A stretch of 64,000 nucleotides of DNA from Acanthosoma haemorrhoidale (GCA_930367205.1 OV884012.1:47575239-47639238); one strand, 5' to 3'; shown: positions 11,701-23,450, numbered from the stretch's first letter. Notes: a model not told the origin generated them from the sequence alone. A program made the numbers and translations.

Positions 11701-12281
11701 TGTAGCGACCGCTAACTTCACAAGATAAATCACCCTATACTCTATTGTATATATATTGTAAACAAATGTAAATAACACTACCAAAATATAAATAATTGTA
11801 AATATGGTAAACAATAAATTATGCTGCTAGGAGCCAATTAGTTATATGAGCTGGGGCACCAGCAGCCAGGGCAGGTAGTAGACCCAAACGCCGAGAGACC
11901 TTCCCGGCTCACGTCTCTTTGTCACAAGACAAAGGAAACCACATACTGAAACCTCATTGGGTACTATATAAACGGTCCTTATTGGCTACTGACGAAGCCA
12001 GCTGGGTATTTAAGAGCGGCGGTTTGGGGCCTGTATATCATTCTCCTGGCAACTAACTGGCTCATGGTTGCTCTGCTTGAAACTCTGAAACTTGGCTGTT
12101 TCTTTATAAAAAACCTCTGCGTCTCTCTCTCGTTTTAGTCCGGCGTTGTCAGACCCCACACCTTCCTAGTGGGAAAGTGCTAAATCTAGCACCTCCTTGG
12201 GAGAGACCTCTCCATAGTGGACAACGGTTGTCGTGGCCCTGCAAACTTACCAAGCAGTGTTCCCCACGGCAATTCAGACTG
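11701..12281 (+). repeat. Solo LTR-like element, relative of the 5983-6690 insert
   Basis: It starts TGTAGCGACCGC. It has two TATA-like boxes (ACTATATAAACG near 11966 and GTATTTAAGAG near 12005), a CT-rich leader, then about 165 bp (12117-12281) closely matching the insert in copy 2. The shared block carries GTTTTAGTCCGGCGTTGTC, CTTCCTAGTGGGA, GGGAGAGACCTCTCC and CACGGCAAT. Upstream parts differ between the two, although both have a TATA box followed by a leader. The similarity stops exactly where hAT sequence begins, so the 3' end is either cut or lost. LTR identity is inference. Confidence 0.55.
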
Positions 12282-13180
12282 CCTCATCAATTAATGATGC
12301 ATTTGATGAACTCTTTGTAAATTTCATCTTCGGAAAAATGTTTTCACAATCATATGTGGATCCAAAAGCACTTGCAACTCGTTGTGAAAAATACCTTAAC
12401 TTGGAATATCTCTTAGATGAAATATAAGTATTCCAAAAATTAATTTTTGATGTGGACTTAAACATTTGTTTCGTTTCATTGTTGCACTGTAACTCAATCA
12501 ACCCCATTTTTAGGATCACTGTTCACGTCAACGTGAAAACATTTTGCTAATTCTGAGACACGACTATCAAATGCAGTTTCTTTATTTCATTAGCATATTT
12601 CTAGAAATTCTTAGTTTGGCTTTTTGCGAACAGCGGGTTGGGACTCAATTCATTACTTAATTTCTGGAACAAGTCCTTGTTTTTCGTCCTTAAACATTTC
12701 CTCTCATAAATTAAAAAATCTTTTTAAACAATTTCATTGGTATTGGTAAAATTCAGAAGATAATTTACCAAACAATTTTAAATTGGCGATCCTGAAGGGC
12801 ATGTGAACGAATGTAATTTTCTATCTTTATAACTACATTCATAACGTGATTCATGGATATTACTCGAGCACATAAATTTTATTGATTGACACACTGAATA
12901 ATAAAAAAAACCATTGGTTTTAATGCCTCTCCAATCTTAGCTTATCCATAAGTAATTTTACAGCTTCCCTATTTTTATCTAACAAAGCAGGTGGCCCTTC
13001 AAAATTAAATTTTCGACTGAACATTTCTCAATTGCCTGGAAAACATTCCCTAGTTGAGCCATTCCACATGCCCTACATAAGAGCAAAAATGTTCTTTATT
13101 ACATAACTGCATCCAAATTACAGATGAATGTCACTGATGGTTACCTAACAAAACCGATTTATTTTGGTAATGTTGGTAAC
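12276..13180 (-). pseudogene. hAT transposase remnant (GTF2IRD2/ZBED-like type)
   Basis: The longest piece (12274-12519, 81 codons) ends with the hAT C-terminal dimerisation pattern. It shows an L-x-x-F-S-Q-R segment, then AFGSTYDCENIFPKMKF, where intact relatives have S-x-F-G-S-T-Y-x-C-E-x-x-F-S-x-M-K, then a closing S-L-I-D-E. Further upstream on the minus strand (about 12820-12900) other frames give an HVMNVVIKIENYIR segment like the conserved mid-region of the same transposase type. Frames are broken repeatedly and catalytic acidic residues cannot be followed. The element may extend to about 13390. It abuts the LTR-like sequence at 12281. Confidence 0.7.
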
Positions 13181-13776
13181 ATTTGGAGTTCTTGGATATC
13201 AAACAAAAGGAGCTCACAGTCCCACTTGACCACAATATTACAATGACACATGTAAATTTTCAATTTCTGAAATATTTTTTTATACATACACAAGAATCAC
13301 AAGTTTTAATAGAAATATAAAATCACTCAGCGGGCCACACAATTTAACGTGACGAGGTGCGTTCTAGGCCAACCCTGCTTTTAAGTACCAAAAGCATATT
13401 ATTTGTATGGAACTTATTCATTTTTAAATGTCTAAGTAATTGTTTTGTGGGTATTTTTTTATTTTTATTGATTTACATTGATTTGTTTATTAGTTGATCA
13501 TTATTGTAATATGATATAATTATTTAAATCATTTAGATCATTTTCTTGCAGATACTAACCCAAATATGAAATTTATTATTCTGCTTTTGAAAACTAACAA
13601 ATGCCTATTATAAACTTAAAGTAATGCGATAGTAAAAAAATGAAGTTTTGATTATCAACCAAGAGTGGTCACTAGTAACATACACTGTCAATGTTTAAAC
13701 CGTGATATCTAACATCAACATTTGGGACAATCAAGGGAAATACTGAACCATTACTGATTGCATCAAGTAGCGGACA
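13181..13776. other. Noncoding, possibly the upstream part of the hAT remnant
   Basis: No open frame of interest. A GC-richer word group at 13326-13380 (GCGGGCCACACAATTTAACG) may be subterminal hAT sequence. The rest is AT-rich. Confidence 0.35.
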
Positions 13777-14097
13777 TTACAGCTTACAGATATCACCGAG
13801 GTTCTTCCGATAGAGGGGAGGGTGCATGGGGAAGGAACACAAAAAAAAAAATGAGTGGAGCAGTAATTTATGGAAGGGATGGTCATTGATCAGACGGCCC
13901 GGTTTAATTAGCCTATTGGTATTGTCAGGGCCAATAGCTGTCCTGAGAAGGATTAGAGGGACCAATAGGATTTGATATATAACCCTGAGGGACTGAAGGG
14001 CCAATAGAAAATCATTTCTCAATCTGTCACTCTCTCTCAGATGTTTTTGAGCCTTCTCATCGCCGGTCGGCGCGTTACTTGCGAGAGTTCGCTTCAA
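13777..14097. promoter_or_regulatory. GC-richer island with four CCAATAG motifs and a TATA box
   Basis: Within about 91 bp there are four copies of CCAATAG or its complement (around 13913-13919, 13931-13937, 13962-13968 and 14001-14007) and a TATA-like GATATATAA at 13974-13982. The downstream part (14040-14100) is GC-rich with GCCGGTCGGCGCG. A 106-codon minus-strand frame crosses it without motifs. It looks like promoter or enhancer DNA; no transcript can be assigned. Confidence 0.35.
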
Positions 14098-15599
14098 TAG
14101 ACGCCTATTTTTTTATTCATGAAAACAAGTTATTCGGATAATGTATGGCGTATTGCATGAAGACTCGTAACATAACAGTAAAACATAAATTATGTATTTT
14201 TAGCGAACAATTTAATAATTTTTATATGATGAATAGAAATTTATTCATCACCTACTCCGTTTGATATTTAGTAAAATATAATTATAGACAACTATGTAAA
14301 TGTAATTTTTAGTTCATATTCCATAATATAAAATTATTGTTTAGTAAGTTTTGATTTTATGGCGGGTTATGCTCGCTCGCTATGGATTGAATGTTGATTG
14401 ATAAAACAAAGGACGGAACAAGGTCTCTCCAAAATGTATTTATTTATTAACATTTTTAAGACGAGTCTAAAAGCTAGTGACACTTTTCACATAATATTCT
14501 AAAATATTGGTTAACATTCTAATATGTTGATTACATTTTTTAATTATGAAGATGACAGTAAAAAAGACACTGCAGAGAGTCAAGTCATTTATTTTAAGAT
14601 ACAGCTTGGATTTTTGCCGTTTAATCCCTTAGTTGCCCCCTCTTAGGCCGGAAATGCGGGCTATCCTATTGGGAGTTAATTATTTATTTTTATGAGAAAT
14701 AAATAAACTCACGTTTCATCTAGGGTTTTTAGCCTACCTTAATAATCTTTATACCTACAAGAGGTTGTACTAATCATTGAGAACCCCATACGAGATGTTG
14801 CACCAAATGAAACATAAAACATAAATTGTAGACAAATAGTAAGCATTACATTCAATGACAGCGCCATTCTCGTGAAATGACCATTTGTTGTATTTACTGT
14901 TATTTTGTTTTTTCATTGCGTGCTATTGATTGTGGAACAATAACTATTTCACGCACTTTATATTTTTAGTAAGCCCACATTGGCTTAGCTGATGGAGCAA
15001 AAAAACCCACCCAAAAAAATCTAAGAAACGGCCAAGTGCCGAAAAAACCTCCTAAGACCTGAATTTTCTCAAACCGTGCACGATAACAGAATCAGCTTGA
15101 TGAACCACGCCTCGAACGGTTAACTTAATTCGGTACGGCTCCTTACAGTGAAGAAGCCGATTGATGATTTTATAGATCAGGTTCCACTTCCTTACGTTTC
15201 TTTTATTTGTTGGGGTTTAATGCCCTGGCTACTCTCAGGAGTGAGTAATCTGTAGTTAGAGCTGGTATATGATGTGGTGTACTTACTTTTTATTTTATTA
15301 TTTAGATCCTATGGAACTGAGTGCCTCCTGTTATAATGTATAAAAAAAATAAGAAGACTGATGTAATAGTTATATGTGAAAAAATACAGATTAAAATAAG
15401 TAGTTAACTAAAGGAAAAAAACAATTTATCGTAATAAAAAAAAATAATTAAAAGAAGTGGCTCTCTATCACTTACATATGTAAAAATTATATTGAACACA
15501 AAGAGACTTTTATGATATATATTATACCAGCACCAGTGGCATTACCTAATGGTATAATTAAAGAAAGCAAATGAAAACATGAAGGGTTAGGAATTTTTG
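14098..15599. other. Noncoding
   Basis: AT-rich. A moderately GC-richer patch at about 15060-15190 (CCACGCCTCGAACGG and GTACGGCTCC words) could be another regulatory island. No gene recognised. Confidence 0.45.
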
Positions 15600-15795
15600 C
15601 TTGCGAAAGGAGAAGCGGAGTCTTGGGAAGTCCCGTTACTGCATAAGAGCCAGCGTAGGCTGACCAAGAGCGCAAGAGCCACAGACGCTCAGGAGAAGAT
15701 TGGAGAAACTGGCCATTGCCAGGACTACCACTGTAACATATTTATAGTCACTGTCGTCTCCGAGGAGGCTTGTAGGAATGAGTGGCGGAGTGTAA
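15600..15795 (-). mobile_element. Jockey-family LINE 3' fragment
   Basis: Matches the full-length LINE at about 58601-58830: AAGCGGAGTCTTGGGAAGTCC, GAGGCTGACCAAGAGCGC with one difference, AGAGCCACAGACGCTCAGGA, TGGCCATTGCCAGGACT and CTCCGAGGAGG. It lies to the left of a second fragment (15845-15925) that comes from the very 3' end of the element, so the order is reversed relative to the intact copy. Confidence 0.85.
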
Positions 15796-15844
15796 TGTCA
15801 ATTTTCAATCTTCCAATAGTGACTTCATTTTTTATATGATACTC

Positions 15845-15925
15845 TTTATTGGGCTATAATTACAATCTGCATTTTATAAGGCAATCAGTAATTGCGATAA
15901 ACGCTCTCATTCATACCATTACTTC
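15845..15925 (-). mobile_element. Jockey-family LINE terminal fragment
   Basis: Matches the extreme 3' end of the LINE at about 58411-58490: CTTTATTG, ATAATTACAATCTGC, TTTTATAAGGCAAT, CTCTCATTCATAC. In the intact copy this segment precedes, on the plus strand, the segment found here at 15600-15795. Either two separate insertions or a local rearrangement placed it second. Confidence 0.8.
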
Positions 15926-17879
15926 ATTTTTAATGGACCTGATTTATGTCATATCTTCTGAGTGCTCATTTTTCTATGGTCTTTAATTTCCTTGGTTACG
16001 CAATTAGTAACACTTCGACATTACTTACCTTCCCAGCCAAATGGTTTCCTTATATCAATATGATCAGTAAAGGAAGTCATGAAATAATCCCTCTTCAGTA
16101 TCATCTTTGTTATACTTACCTCTTCATCAAGTCAGTGCATATTTAAATTCAGAGCGTTCCTAAATTAATTAATACTAGTTGACAATAAAAAAATGATGTT
16201 AAAGTTTTGATGCATTAGACGCGAACAACGTGGGCTCCATTTAAAAATTCCTTTCCATTTCTTTTTATTCATTGTCCTCGTTTCCTATCCTTCCCCTTCT
16301 GGGTCTCACCATTACCGAGCTCTAGTATTGCCAGGGTTCGTGAGTGAATCCGATACCCCCCCCCCTCCTGCCACTAATGGTGGCTAGGAATGACTCCGAC
16401 CTGCACCTCACAGATTATAGTGCACTTAGCTCTCACGTCTTGGAGCCAGCGACAGAACAGCAATAATAGTCTCCAAGGATTGTATTTTATTTCTCAGGCT
16501 TTTCTTCATATTTTCGTCTCTCGTATTATATTTATAATTTAAATAAACAAGGAAAATATACTTTAGCTCAATAAAGAAATTCCCAAGCATACACCATTTG
16601 TACATACAATTAACGTCAGTAACAGATAAGTCAGTATAAAAAGTAATACTATTTATAACATAGTATATAGAATGAATTATCAAATTATTAGTCGTTTCGA
16701 ATGTTATCTCATTTTTCAACAAAATTAATTATTATTTCCGAAAGTGGGCAGCTATTGATAAGGTTGCTCAACCGATCAAACAAAGTTTGGTTTGGTATAA
16801 CCAATCATAGTGATGAAAAACAACGCTAACGAAATGTGATTAAATAACAAAGGAAACTGTAGATGACAAAAATAACTCACAAGATTATGAATTTCTGTTT
16901 TTTTTGGGATCTTTTATCTCAAGAGGCAGGACTTTATAAGCTTTATAACTCTGTATTATATTTTATTCGTAAATTAATGCCACAAACATCCTTTCCTACC
17001 CAAAATTCTTCTTAAAACGACAAGCAAAAAAATGTGTAGATGAACAAGAAAGGGGTTACAGTTTAATGGGATCTCGGGGTCAAGCGAAACCAAAACTTTA
17101 AGATGGAAGTAAACCATTATCTAATGTTCACTTCCAAAGATAGGCACTGGTATCATTAGATGTAAAGTCTCTTCCGTTTGAGATTTAAAGATCTGTTTTT
17201 TTTTTTTCATTTGGGTAAGGAGACATTTAATGTAGTTTATACAGTATATAGTTTAGTACAGATTTCTTCAATTTAATTTCGTGTTCACCATTTAATTGAA
17301 TTTAATCAATGTAAATCTACTAACAATTTTCAATTTTTTATATTTGTTGTAAACGATGATTTTCATTGTTTAAAATATCGCAAATACTGCAGTCAAAGAT
17401 TTGTGGTCAAAAAGTACTAGAGGGTTTTCCCAATCATTTAAGAGCAATCAGGAAACTCTCACGGCTACTCCATAATATCGTTTGATTTTATTTATTAATT
17501 TTTTTTCCTGTATTTTTATTTATTTGATAAAAAAAAAATTATATCGTTCACGAGTGGGTAAAGAAAACAAGTGCCAAAAGAACTAAGACTCGTATGGGAT
17601 AGTTGTGGGTTAAGTTTGTCATTACAAACAACAATGTCTGCCAACAAATTAGTATTGTATAATACGCATATACTTATATTGTATACGCATGTTGTATAGT
17701 CATCTTCACAGATTCATAACCAAGCAGGGTTCTTACTAAGCGTTTTACTGAATTAACTTTTAATTAAAGTTATAATGAAACTATTATTATTTACTTTAAT
17801 AAATATTTGTCTTTGGGACTCCCTCATGCCTCCCATCTATTTTTCGTCGATCAAGGATAGACCTTTCCTTTTGCATTCC
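15926..17879. other. Noncoding, AT-rich
   Basis: No supported gene. A 98-codon minus-strand frame at 16426-16722 begins with a TTG rather than an ATG and has no motifs. A C-run lies near 16358-16366. Confidence 0.45.
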
Positions 17880-18400
17880 ACAATATTTCCTCGGTTCATT
17901 CCTTTTCCAAACTGTCAGCTATCACCATTCTCCTTATGCGCACAATATTATACAGTTGGAACCCTCACTCACACCACTACTCCCTGGGAATCTCTCCATC
18001 CTCAAATCTACCATTCCTTATCCTTACGAACCTTCAAAACCTTTTTTTTCCAGAAACTTTTCAACATCCAGACAGACGCTCGATATTTCTGGAACAATTT
18101 AATCATTATGTTATTTTGTATTTATTAAACTAGAAGTTTTATTTAATGTTCTATGTTATTTTACTTCTTGATATTTATTTTGAATTTTCTATGTCGATCT
18201 ATGAGATCATTTGCTAAATGCTGTTAAACAATATTTGATTTTATCTTACTATTATTTTTTTTATAGAGGTTTAAACTTTATTTTATATTGTTTATTTTTG
18301 TATCGTATGATAGTTATTTTTGTTTGTCTGAACTACGGTTTTAGCAGTACTTTACTGTTATCCATAGGGGACTTTGTACCAAAATAAATGTTTTTTTTTC
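17880..18400 (+). pseudogene. LINE ORF2 C-terminus and 3' UTR remnant
   Basis: Two overlapping plus-strand frames (17775-18128 and 17936-18133) together resemble the end of a LINE ORF2: a tryptophan-asparagine pair, then proline-rich spacer, then LRTFKTFFFQKLF, the usual 'x-x-F-K-x-x-L' tail of CR1/Jockey/R1-type proteins. After the stop come several hundred bases of AT-rich 3' UTR ending in GGGGACTTTGTACC followed by AAAATAAATG and a T-run, as at a LINE 3' terminus. It is a different family from the LINE at 58-63 kb. Assignment rests on pattern only. Confidence 0.45.
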
Positions 18401-18509
18401 TTATTTCGATAACATTCTCCTAGAATATTTCGGTTATACAATCTTCCTCAAGATATTCTACACTTTAAATGACTCGTTCACTGGTAACTATTTGATACTA
18501 CAGAATCAT
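18401..18509. other. Noncoding spacer
   Basis: Short AT-rich spacer with no feature recognised. Confidence 0.4.
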
Positions 18510-18850
18510 TCGGTGCAGACACTGGCCGCTCTCACCGAGTGAAGAACGAGCGCAATAGGAAGAACCGGGGAGGGCGATTGGCCCGTCCATTATGGAGAAC
18601 TATTGTCGGTCCGCTGTGATTGTCCCCTGCCGTGAGAATGGGCCTGATAAATGGTCGGTTGTGGAACATAAACTGACCATCAGCCGCCTCGATCTCTGGT
18701 TGTTAATCACGTTCACCTGCTGCCCCCCACCCGTCCCCTCACTCCCCACCACCACCTAATGCACTTCTTCAACTGTCCCTCAATCATCCGGAGTTTTCAC
18801 GGTCAATTTACAAGCGAAGCAGACATGTGATTGTCGGGATGTTATTGTTT
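18510..18850. promoter_or_regulatory. GC-richer island, candidate conserved noncoding element
   Basis: About 340 bp clearly richer in G+C than the flanks, without a sustained reading frame. It includes a C-rich tract (18720-18757), GATTGGCCCGTCC, CCTGATAAATGG and TCACCTGC (E-box like). The abrupt composition change and lack of coding potential suggest a regulatory element; this is inference. Confidence 0.3.
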
Positions 18851-19749
18851 GTGAAAGTTAACGATAATCAGAGAGCCTTACCTGTGATAAAACAATAAAT
18901 ATGTAAAATTTTGTGGCTGTGTGGAAGTCTTCTATAGGATTAAACGGATTTAAGAGACCACTTTAGCAAGACTTCGGATCGGACTTAGATCCTCCACCCA
19001 TGCATACCTGATCAGAGATTCGGATCCACCACTTTGAGACACAAATAAAAACGATAAACTTACAGTAAAACAGAATATGACAAAGTACATTAAGTACATC
19101 CAGGACTAAGCACAAGACAACGAAACCACAATCCAAAGTACACTTGTTTGGAGCAGGCATCCAAATCATCGAATCCTTGTAAACGTTTAATTATAAAAAT
19201 TGTTCTTTTAAATTTAATTCCCTATGTAGATAAGTAAACAAATATAAATATAAATAGATTGAATATGGTTTTAGAACTATTAATCAGGATTACTCAGATA
19301 TCCCTCCTCTAACCCAATTCTCAGTTCCTGTTTTGTTTCAGGTATACTTAGCCTTATCTGCAGTCTATTCTATGAGTAGATTTTCGATGGGCTTTTAATA
19401 AGAGGTTTTTAATTCTGACGTCTCCACGAATTTAAAACATTACGAAGTATTTGAAACCTTTCCTTGCATCTTGGGACAAAAAATTATTAAGAATGAAGAT
19501 AAAATATTAGCTTGAATAACATAAATTGGACAACATTATTATTGGGAAAGTCATCTATGTATCTCTTACCTGTTAGAGACCTGAATATCGAATATATATT
19601 AAACACAAAATAAACCACTACTTAATATTCTTTTCAGGGAAAGCTCTACTGCAATGTAGAGCTCATTTTTTGTTATACAAATCCTCTTCCTGTCATCAGA
19701 CGATCGTACAAAGCCCATAAATAAACAGTAATCATCGTACGCTGATACA
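18851..19749. other. Noncoding, AT-rich
   Basis: No gene or repeat recognised. Confidence 0.45.
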
Positions 19750-20240
19750 TAGTCCCAAGGTTGCTCTTAGCAGTTTAAGCGTTCTTGGCTATTATTGATG
19801 AAGCATTCACACCAAGAATTTTTGCCACGTTTCTCAATATTCACACCGCCTTAAGACCATCAGATTGTGTACAAAATTTGACATGCTTCACCAGTCCTTG
19901 ATGCTGTTTCACATTAATAACAATACCATTCCTATTGATTACTACCTTGTCTTCTGAAAAGCCTCCCTCTAACCAGTCAACGTTACTATATTCTTGAAAT
20001 AGTTGTTTCAATACACTGTTTGCCCGTGACTTGTACACTTGACTTCTACCCCCTCCCAATCAGCATCAATCAACAGACCAAAGGCACCCGTGTGATCACC
20101 TCCAATCTTTAAATCACATCTAACGTGCCATTCCGGTCTTCTAAATTATATTCACGATGTAATAAACACACTTTCTTACTTGTTGCTTGAAACCACCAAA
20201 CCAGTAAGTACCCACTTGTTTTGGTCCTCAGAGTAATTGT
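19750..20240 (-). pseudogene. Decayed coding remnant of unknown family
   Basis: Successive minus-strand frames give peptide stretches with clear coding texture. In order they are VCLLHREYNLEDR (about 20180-20140), PEWHVRCDLKIGGDHTGAFG and the acidic stretch after it (about 20137-20040), then a 72-codon frame at 19841-20059 containing SRANSVLKQLFQEYSNVDWL, SEDKVVINRNGIVINVKQH and FCTQSDGLKAV, then ILRNVAKILGVNASSI beyond a stop at 19841. The frames are joined by at least two frameshifts and one nonsense codon. I do not recognise the family; the texture suits a repeated, transposon-associated arthropod protein, but that is a guess. Confidence 0.5.
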
Positions 20241-22233
20241 TAACAAATATGGCTATTTCGAGTCAGCAGGCAAACATTCTGTGTATAGATATAACATGCA
20301 AAACTTGCTTATATTCATCTACGTTGGTTATATGTTGGATGCATTGTCATTGTCATAACTGCCTTCTCATCAATTTGAATATCACAGAAGCCTTTGAAAA
20401 AAATTAAAAACCTACTTGTAAACAAGCCCAGGCTGGAGAAAAGGTTAGTAAAAATATTCCACCATTGACAATGTTACGTAATAAAAAATACTCAATACTA
20501 AATAGAATGTAGGCATGAGGTGAAATTCTATGATACCTCACAATCATTGCAGATCGGTAGATTACTTAAGGAGGGGTTCGGGAGTATCCAACAATTATAT
20601 ATAGGACCCTTTTTATCCACGAATAGAAAGCACAATTGACAGGTCATCTTTACAGGTACCTATTCCAGCTCTTTTCTATAAGTCCTTTCTTAATCTGTCT
20701 TGTCTTTTGGTATTTTTAATGTGGCAAAACGCAAACATTTGTTATATATACTCTCGATCGGTACTTCTATATACTTAACATGGTATTCTATCCTTAATTA
20801 TAAAAATCGGCTCAGTTAGTTTACAACAATTAAAATAATACACATGAAAAATGAACCTGATCAAGAAACAGTCGTGGATATGGGACGTGGGTGTACAGCG
20901 CCTTCAACGCCGGGTTCTTCCATACCTGCAAGACTTATACGATGTATTTACATGATCAGTTGAAAACATTTACGTACACGATTTGAGTTACCTTGTGGTG
21001 CTTTTAACTTCTTTAATGATTTAACAGAGAATGAATTAAACATTGACTTACTGCAAAACTAAACCTTGCGAACATACTTGAGTTCTGAAATGGCTAAATT
21101 TATTTATATATCAATTTTATTTAAATTTCAATAAAAAATAACGAGTTTCAGTAGCAGATCAAGAATATGAATCTTCAAAAAGAATATGGGAATTAAAAAG
21201 GTTTTTTTATTGGCGAGGGAAAACCTCACGCATTCTCCCGTCGGGTGCTGTAGCTATTGAGCTAAATTGAGGTATTAATCCTACCTCGATCCTGACTAAT
21301 ACACCAAATCTAAACTAATCTTTTTCTGATCGCTTAAAAAGGGGTCTACAATGTACTCACCTGAGAATTAGCCATTTATACGTGATGGAAACACTAAAAT
21401 ATTTTATTTCTTTATAATGAGCCCTGATTCCTGTCTACGTTTTTTTCGGATAGTAATTATTTTAAAAATCTGGGATGAGATACCACAACTAATTATAATT
21501 AATATAATAAAAGGTTTTCTCTACTAACAATTTGCGAAAGGATCCGGGCAACGTGTAGGTTATTGATCCTGTGGATCCTAAAAGGAGAAATGAAGGGCGA
21601 TTATGTGACAGATTAAATAGATTAACTAAAGGCTCTAGGGTTTCGAGTATCTCATTACCCTATCGATCAGGACGGGACAGGTCCTGCAAAAAAACAGAAT
21701 ACGGGGGAATGCTTCTTTCTCTGCCATGAACAGTTTATTAATTCTGTTTATGATTTGTGTATTTACTGAGCTCTATATGAAGCAAGATTCAGTACAAATA
21801 GCCACACTTTCAGGAAATGATAGTTTTATGTCTTTGAAATTTGAGTTTACTCAAGAATTTATCTTTTTCATGAAATCGTTTTACTAAGGTAGACCAACAC
21901 ATCTCAAAAGGCGAATCAATTAACAGGATAGTGATTATATCGAAACACTTTCAAACCACAATGTGAATGAAACCAAACACTTCCATGTGAATCCCAATCG
22001 ACTAATCGTACAAGACGGTATAATAATAACCGAAACTAGAATTGGGAAAAATCCATAAACATAAAAATCATTAATAAAATAGAAGATTCAAGAGATAATT
22101 AGTTAAAATTAATTCAATAATATACATAAAGTCATTGTTACAATGAAATATGTGATAGTAGATATGATGTATACTAATGTTATAAATTTAAAGCCTCCGG
22201 CCTAGTGTTCGCGTACATGGTCTGTTAACTCGG
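20241..22233. other. Noncoding
   Basis: Mostly AT-rich with no supported gene. The first 180 bases may still belong to the remnant at 19750-20240. A GC-richer patch at about 21540-21700 (GGATCC words, TATCGATCAGGACGGGACAGG) could be a small regulatory island. Confidence 0.4.
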
Positions 22234-22461
22234 TATGTTAAACTGAATGAACTAATAACCATAAATAGAGCCACTCAGTGAGTAAATTAACTCTTTATAT
22301 GTTATTTTAAACAAAACACTATATACCCATTACTCTAACCAGTAAATTATAGTGGATTTAGTTTCGTTTTATTTACTATATACACCATGTGCTTAACCTT
22401 ACAAGCTCTATACTTAATATTTACAGTCACATATACACAATATTACTTAACACCACCCATT
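22234..22461 (+). repeat. 228-bp direct repeat, copy A (LTR-like)
   Basis: It matches 23736-23963 over its whole length with about six substitutions in 228 bp and no gap. Inside the matching segment lies a 224-bp unit starting TG and ending CA (22236-22459). The same orientation, equal length and TG...CA ends suggest the LTRs of a small non-autonomous element. However no target-site duplication, primer site or clear polypurine tract is seen. Confidence 0.85.
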
Positions 22462-22559
22462 TATTCGTGCTGATGTATTACTAGATATCAATAGTGAATT
22501 GAATATGTATATATATATAATAGTAAATTAAAACAGATGCCTGTATACATTCTTGACAA

Positions 22560-22870
22560 CTTACACGTGAAAGAATCATCTGGCAAAAGGCCCGTCAATA
22601 AAGGTCGGAGGTGAAATAATTAAATAGCGCAATAAAGGTCGATTCCACAGGGCGGGTGAAGGCCTGAATCAGTTGAATTTCAATTTCAGTGAAGCGCTGC
22701 ACGGCTACTGTGGAGCGATAGCCAGTTTTCCGCTCCCACAGGGTGCCAGTGATAGCCCATAAAGTTTATTGAATTGTCGGGACCCACGCCAGGTCCCCTA
22801 GCGGATCTGAGTCCCGCGGGTCCGCGTTTGTTTCTTTATTGAACCACCATGCTCTCCTTCTCTCCCCGTC
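22560..22870. promoter_or_regulatory. GC-richer island with Hox/caudal-like motif cluster
   Basis: It lies between the two 228-bp repeats. It has two copies of CAATAAAGGTCG (22596-22607 and 22630-22641), CCATAAA at 22757-22763, TTTATTG at 22765-22771 and TTTATTG at 22835-22841. These resemble posterior Hox or caudal sites, with AAGGTCG like a nuclear-receptor half site. The GC-rich end (22775-22830) has GGGACCCACGCCAGGTCCC. No reading frame is sustained. Enhancer function is inference. Confidence 0.35.
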
Positions 22871-23059
22871 AATAGGCTTATGTACTAGATTACAGTAGAC
22901 ATAATTGGTACATATAATGTAATATGAAGTGAACCGAAAGTTTTTTAATGGCTTAGTTTTTTCTTAAATAAAAAAAATAGCTCTTTTGTGAAAGGGTTTA
23001 AATACAGCATCGTAAAAATTTTTAGGGGGGAAAATATGATTAAAGCTTTGAATACACGG

Positions 23060-23450
23060 AGTTTACCAGTTTTAAAATGGATAATAACTTATCTTTAGGA
23101 TCTATGTACAACTACGCCTGAAATGCGGCTCCTCCGTAATAAGATTCGAAATGCCAAGAAATAGGAGCATGTGATCAAATTAGTCTTCTGAATGTTTTAT
23201 CAAGCATAAAAACAAAGACAAACCTTTCCATCGATAACATCCAGCTCCAATTTTTTTAGGGTATAATATGATATACTTGGATTATCCTGTTAGTGCTAAC
23301 TTCATGGTTTTAAATAATAGGCCAGATATCTTCTTGGCAGATTTAATAAGAAAACTGACTAAGATTGCTGAGATAGGAGTGTCTGTGGATAATTTGAATG
23401 AGGTGATAGCTAAAAAAAAGAGGAAACACCTGCGTTTACTTGAAGAATAA
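23060..23450 (+). pseudogene. Weak coding remnant between the 228-bp repeats
   Basis: An ATG frame at 23268-23450 encodes 60 residues rich in charged and hydrophobic positions (FLADLIRKLTKIAEIG, then a basic KKKRKH stretch). About 130 bp upstream another frame gives TTPEMRLLRNKIRNAKK before a stop. The two could be parts of one broken gene carried by the element the repeats may delimit. I recognise no family, and chance open frames remain possible. Confidence 0.25.

Noticed and set aside
16354..16368. C-run as a possible G-quadruplex or element end
   Set aside because: A single homopolymer run without further G-tracts or repeat context; simple sequence.
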